DNA from: Gracilimonas sp.
Lineage (GTDB): Bacteria > Bacteroidota > Rhodothermia > Balneolales > Balneolaceae
Reading direction: 5' to 3'
DNA: 64,000 bases
NCBI RefSeq assembly: GCF_017641085.1
Contig: NZ_JAEPPI010000002.1
Coordinates: forward strand, 186,001-250,000
Shown: one piece after another, positions 61,143 through 64,000 of the stretch
How positions within the stretch are numbered: the first letter of the stretch is position 1
Layout: each line of letters opens with the position of its first letter
The notes under the pieces: model-generated
What the model saw: only the letters and a program-made list of their open reading frames with translations
What the model was told of the DNA's origin: nothing
Databases searched by the model: none
Translations under genes and position numbers: made by a program

Positions 61143-63675
61143 CAAGATTGTCCAATAGTTCCTGAAGTTCATCTTCATCCTGAATGAGAACGTCCCGTGC
61201 GGTACTGCCCTGATATGGTCCAACAATTCCTGCATTAAATAACTGATCTATAATTCGACCGGCGCGGTTATAGCCGATTTTCAATTTCCGTTGCAACAGA
61301 GAAACCGATCCTTGTTGATGTAAAATCACCAGCTTGGCAGCGGCTTCGAAGTACTCGTCAATATCATCCAGCGGATCCGGGATGTCTGCTACATCCTCTT
61401 TAATGATAGGCAAATGGAAAGGTTCCTTATATCCCGCCTGTTGGCCAATAAAGGAGTTAATTTTATCCACCTCTTCAGTAGATACAAAAGCATTTTGGAT
61501 TCGGACCAGCCCGGTTCCGTTGTTAAACAGCATATCACCCATTCCAATCAGCTGATCGGCTCCGCCCTGATCCAGGATCGTTCTGGAGTCAACTTTGGAA
61601 GCCACCTGATAGGCAATTCGTGCCGGGAAATTCGCCTTGATAGTACCGGTAATCACATTTACCGATGGGCGCTGTGTAGCCACCACCAGGTGGATTCCGA
61701 TTGCACGTGCCAGCTGTGCCAGTCGCGCAATGGGTTCCTCAATCTGCTTTCCGGCCGTCATCATCAGGTCGGCAAGCTCATCAATAATTACGACTATATA
61801 AGGCAGGTGCCTGTGTCCCAGCTCTTCATCCAGTTCGCCGGTTGCATATTTTTCGTTGTAAGATTTGATGTCGCGAACCATCGCCATCTTCAGCAGGTCG
61901 TAGCGGTCATCCATTTCCTTACACAAGCTTTCCAGCGTTTCCTGGGCCTTGGTAGTATCCGTGACGATAGGCTCATCCGCATCCGGCAACATAGCCAGGA
62001 AGTGATTCTGAATATTACGATACAAGGAAAGCTCGATCTTCTTCGGGTCAATCATCACGAACTTCAGATTATCCGGATGGCACTTATACAGCAGGCAGGT
62101 GATGATGGTATTAATCCCAACCGACTTACCCGACCCGGTTGCACCTGCAATCAACAAGTGAGGCATTTTGGTCAGGTCGATCATGAACACTTCGTTCTCA
62201 ATGGTTTTCCCAAAGGCCACCGGAAGCACGAAGTCGGTTTCCACAAATTTCTTGGTATTAATAACCTGCTTGATGTACACCGTTTCACGCGTGCTGTTCG
62301 GCACTTCAATTCCCACAGCCGACTTCCCCGGAATGGGCGAAAGCATACGCAAACCTTTGGAAGCCGTAGCCATTTTCAGGTCGTTGGAATAGCTTTCAAT
62401 CTTGGAAATTTTCACATCGGGAGCCGGCTCCAGTTCATAAAGCGTAACGGTAGGTCCAACAATCGCGTTAATGCCTACAATCTCAATTTTGTGGCGCTTC
62501 AGCTTATCAAGGATGATCCGCTTGTTCTCTTTAATTTCTTCAAGATCCACTTCGTTACCTTCATTGGGCGGCGGATCCAGCAGATCTACTTTCGGGAACT
62601 TGTATTTTATGACCGGGACTTCCTTGGCTTTTTCCCGGTTTTGCTTGTCCAGATCTTTCTCATCAGCTTCTTCTTCGCCCTTCCCTACATAAACGGAAAC
62701 TTCCAGATCGTCTTCTTCCTCATCAACCACTTCCTCTTTTTCTAACGAAGCCCTCTGGCGAGTATCTAAGGTCTTAACTTCCTGCTGCTCTTTCTCACGC
62801 TGCTTGCGCTCTTCCGCTTCCGACTTCTCCACCAACTCATCGATGGATGGTGCCGGCTTCACGGGTTCTTTGTCGTCCTGAGGTTCGGCGATTTCTTTTT
62901 TCTGAAGTTCTTCCTCTTCGTTATCAGAACTGCTTTCTTCTTTCTTCGCTTGTTGCTCAGCTTTTTTCTCTTCCTTCGCAGCTTTCTTGGCAGCTATGCG
63001 TTCTTCCCGCTCTTTGGCTTTTTGCTCTTTACGAAGCTGACGTTCAGCCCGCCAGTCTTCCATTTTATCCCGCAGGTTATCCATCCAGATCTTAACGCTG
63101 TCGATGGTTTTCTGAAGGTCACGATCTACAAACATGAGCAAAGTCACGATCATCAAAACAGACAGAATAAAAATAGATCCAATCCCTGTGATGTTCTGCA
63201 GTACTTGCGAGATAGCAATTCCCGCTGAGCCGCTCCAGATAGAGTCGGAAGGGAAATCGGCATTGGTGTTTAACCAGCCAATGAAAGTGGAAAGCAACAC
63301 CATGCCCCAAATGGATAGTACGGTTAGCCAGCTCAGCTCTTTGAAATCCCGACGGCGAAAGGTATGCCAGCCGTGATAACCGGTTATGAGCGCTAGGATG
63401 ATGCTGGTATATCCGAATAAACTATGCACCAGGTAATGGGAAAGATAAGCGCCTACCGGACCCAGCCAGTTTTTCACCAACCGTGATGAAGCGTCAGGGT
63501 TAAACAAATCGAGGAAAGAAATGCTTTTGGCGTACTGGTAGTCCTCCGGATTGTAAGAAATAATACTCAGCCCAAGCAAAATCGCAATCGACATCACAAT
63601 GATACCGATAATTTCGACCTTACGGTTGGAATCCAGCCCCGTAGTTGTAGATGTATTTAGGTTATTTTTAGCCAT
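61129..63675 (-). CDS. ftsK: DNA translocase FtsK/SpoIIIE
   Basis: 848 residues. Four N-terminal membrane helices (~20-190), a highly charged Lys/Glu linker (~195-340), then the RecA-like motor: Walker A GATGSGKSVG (~506-515), Walker B IVVIIDELADLMM, and the LVVATQRPSVNVITG segment. The C-terminal ~70 residues are the gamma winged-helix (SLLQRKLKIGYNRAGRIIDQL) that reads KOPS-type sites. It pumps chromosome DNA through the division septum. It overlaps comB (8 bp) upstream and lolA downstream. Confidence 0.96.
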   Translation of the reverse strand: MAKNNLNTSTTTGLDSNRKVEIIGIIVMSIAILLGLSIISYNPEDYQYAKSISFLDLFNPDASSRLVKNWLGPVGAYLSHYLVHSLFGYTSIILALITGYHGWHTFRRRDFKELSWLTVLSIWGMVLLSTFIGWLNTNADFPSDSIWSGSAGIAISQVLQNITGIGSIFILSVLMIVTLLMFVDRDLQKTIDSVKIWMDNLRDKMEDWRAERQLRKEQKAKEREERIAAKKAAKEEKKAEQQAKKEESSSDNEEEELQKKEIAEPQDDKEPVKPAPSIDELVEKSEAEERKQREKEQQEVKTLDTRQRASLEKEEVVDEEEDDLEVSVYVGKGEEEADEKDLDKQNREKAKEVPVIKYKFPKVDLLDPPPNEGNEVDLEEIKENKRIILDKLKRHKIEIVGINAIVGPTVTLYELEPAPDVKISKIESYSNDLKMATASKGLRMLSPIPGKSAVGIEVPNSTRETVYIKQVINTKKFVETDFVLPVAFGKTIENEVFMIDLTKMPHLLIAGATGSGKSVGINTIITCLLYKCHPDNLKFVMIDPKKIELSLYRNIQNHFLAMLPDADEPIVTDTTKAQETLESLCKEMDDRYDLLKMAMVRDIKSYNEKYATGELDEELGHRHLPYIVVIIDELADLMMTAGKQIEEPIARLAQLARAIGIHLVVATQRPSVNVITGTIKANFPARIAYQVASKVDSRTILDQGGADQLIGMGDMLFNNGTGLVRIQNAFVSTEEVDKINSFIGQQAGYKEPFHLPIIKEDVADIPDPLDDIDEYFEAAAKLVILHQQGSVSLLQRKLKIGYNRAGRIIDQLFNAGIVGPYQGSTARDVLIQDEDELQELLDNLDEYD

Positions 63676-64000
63676 TCAAATTGGTCAGGATGCCATCCCG
63701 CATGCCGGGAAGCACATCAAATTCATTTACTTTGCAACAGAATTCAATATCGCCATTTGGAACCAGTTCAGCCAATCTTTTTGCATGATCGCTCTTGCTG
63801 ATGGCTCCTTCTAAATCATCCCCAAATTTTTGGAAAAGACCAAATGCTACTTTAGCCCCGTCTTTAGCCGAGTCAGGCAGCTCTCCTCCGGAAATGGCAT
63901 GCAGCAGAGAGCCGGCAAACAAAGTATCTTCAATGGACAAACGACCCTGCCATCCGGAGCAGACTAATACTACTTCATCGTCATGATCCTTCAGGGCATT
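63668..64000 (-). CDS. comB: Partial 2-phosphosulfolactate phosphatase-like protein (ComB), 5' part outside window
   Basis: The frame is open to the right edge; 110 residues are visible. VLVCSGWQGRLSIEDTLFAGSLLHAI, the DSAKDGAKVAFGLF region and DIEFCCKVNEFDVLPGM match the C-terminal half of ComB, which releases phosphate from 2-phosphosulfolactate in coenzyme M/sulfolactate-type pathways but is widespread in bacteria that lack coenzyme M. The annotation of role here is uncertain. An internal TTG at 63940 is not the start. It overlaps ftsK by 8 bp. Confidence 0.85.
   Translation of the reverse strand, partial: NALKDHDDEVVLVCSGWQGRLSIEDTLFAGSLLHAISGGELPDSAKDGAKVAFGLFQKFGDDLEGAISKSDHAKRLAELVPNGDIEFCCKVNEFDVLPGMRDGILTNLNG

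Noticed and set aside
61414-62745. 443-codon open frame on the plus strand
   Set aside because: It is antisense to the motor region of ftsK, has no domain pattern and no start context; it is a shadow of the real gene's codon bias.

Overview
The window looks like a chromosomal segment from a member of Balneolota (Balneolaceae) or a close relative in the FCB/Bacteroidota group. The grounds are a secreted nuclease with a type IX secretion (T9SS) sorting tail, a SusC/TonB-type receptor with a CarboxypepD-like plug extension, an arginine operon that uses an N-acylornithine carbamoyltransferase (ArgF') instead of ordinary OTC, lipoproteins with Bacteroidota-style lipoboxes, and weak Shine-Dalgarno sites at most starts. 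The assignment rests on gene content and style only; no search was run.

Layout. 1-3.1 kb: two coupled exported-protein genes, the first cut by the window edge, carrying a degenerate lysozyme-like region and a FIMAH-like tail. 3.4-12.3 kb: a complete arginine operon (GNAT, argG, argC, argD, argF', argB, argE, argH). Its genes either overlap or are separated by inserted palindromic repeats. Residue 90 of ArgF' is Ala, which predicts an N-succinylated rather than N-acetylated pathway. 12.4-25.3 kb: accessory genes (2H phosphoesterase, arylsulfotransferase-like lipoprotein, quinone oxidoreductase, T9SS endonuclease I, cupin, beta-helix lipoprotein, a tail-to-tail pair of DoxX-like paralogues, a surface lipoprotein, a CynX-type MFS carrier). 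25.5-33.1 kb: tRNA-Phe, recJ, leucine dehydrogenase, a DUF559 nuclease gene bracketed by two copies of a ~185 bp structured repeat, hslO, a 2-TM protein and NDH-2.

33.1-43.6 kb: a ribbon-helix-helix/PIN toxin-antitoxin pair, an APC permease with universal-stress domains, the run plsY-gpsA-AlbA-IscA, and the lipoate genes lpd-lipB-lipA, then an MltB-like transglycosylase. 43.7-49.7 kb: a TonB receptor under a TPP riboswitch (so probably a thiamine receptor) and two secreted peptidases converging on a perfect 16 bp hairpin. 49.8-55.2 kb: a second PIN module with toxin gene first, then mdh, nadK, a solute-binding lipoprotein and ddl in one co-directional group. 55.4-64 kb: an amidinotransferase-fold enzyme, a four-helix-bundle gene flanked by inverted repeats, a penicillin acylase homologue, and the comB-ftsK-lolA-flippase-like group.

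The most unusual theme is the density of small palindromic repeats. At least six different families fill intergenic gaps, interrupt the arg operon, supply the last codons or stop codons of several genes, and in two places bracket a small stand-alone gene (DUF559 nuclease; four-helix bundle protein). The DUF559-repeat unit is the best candidate for an undescribed mobile or repeat-propagating system. No CRISPR array, rRNA, IS transposase or prophage was seen.
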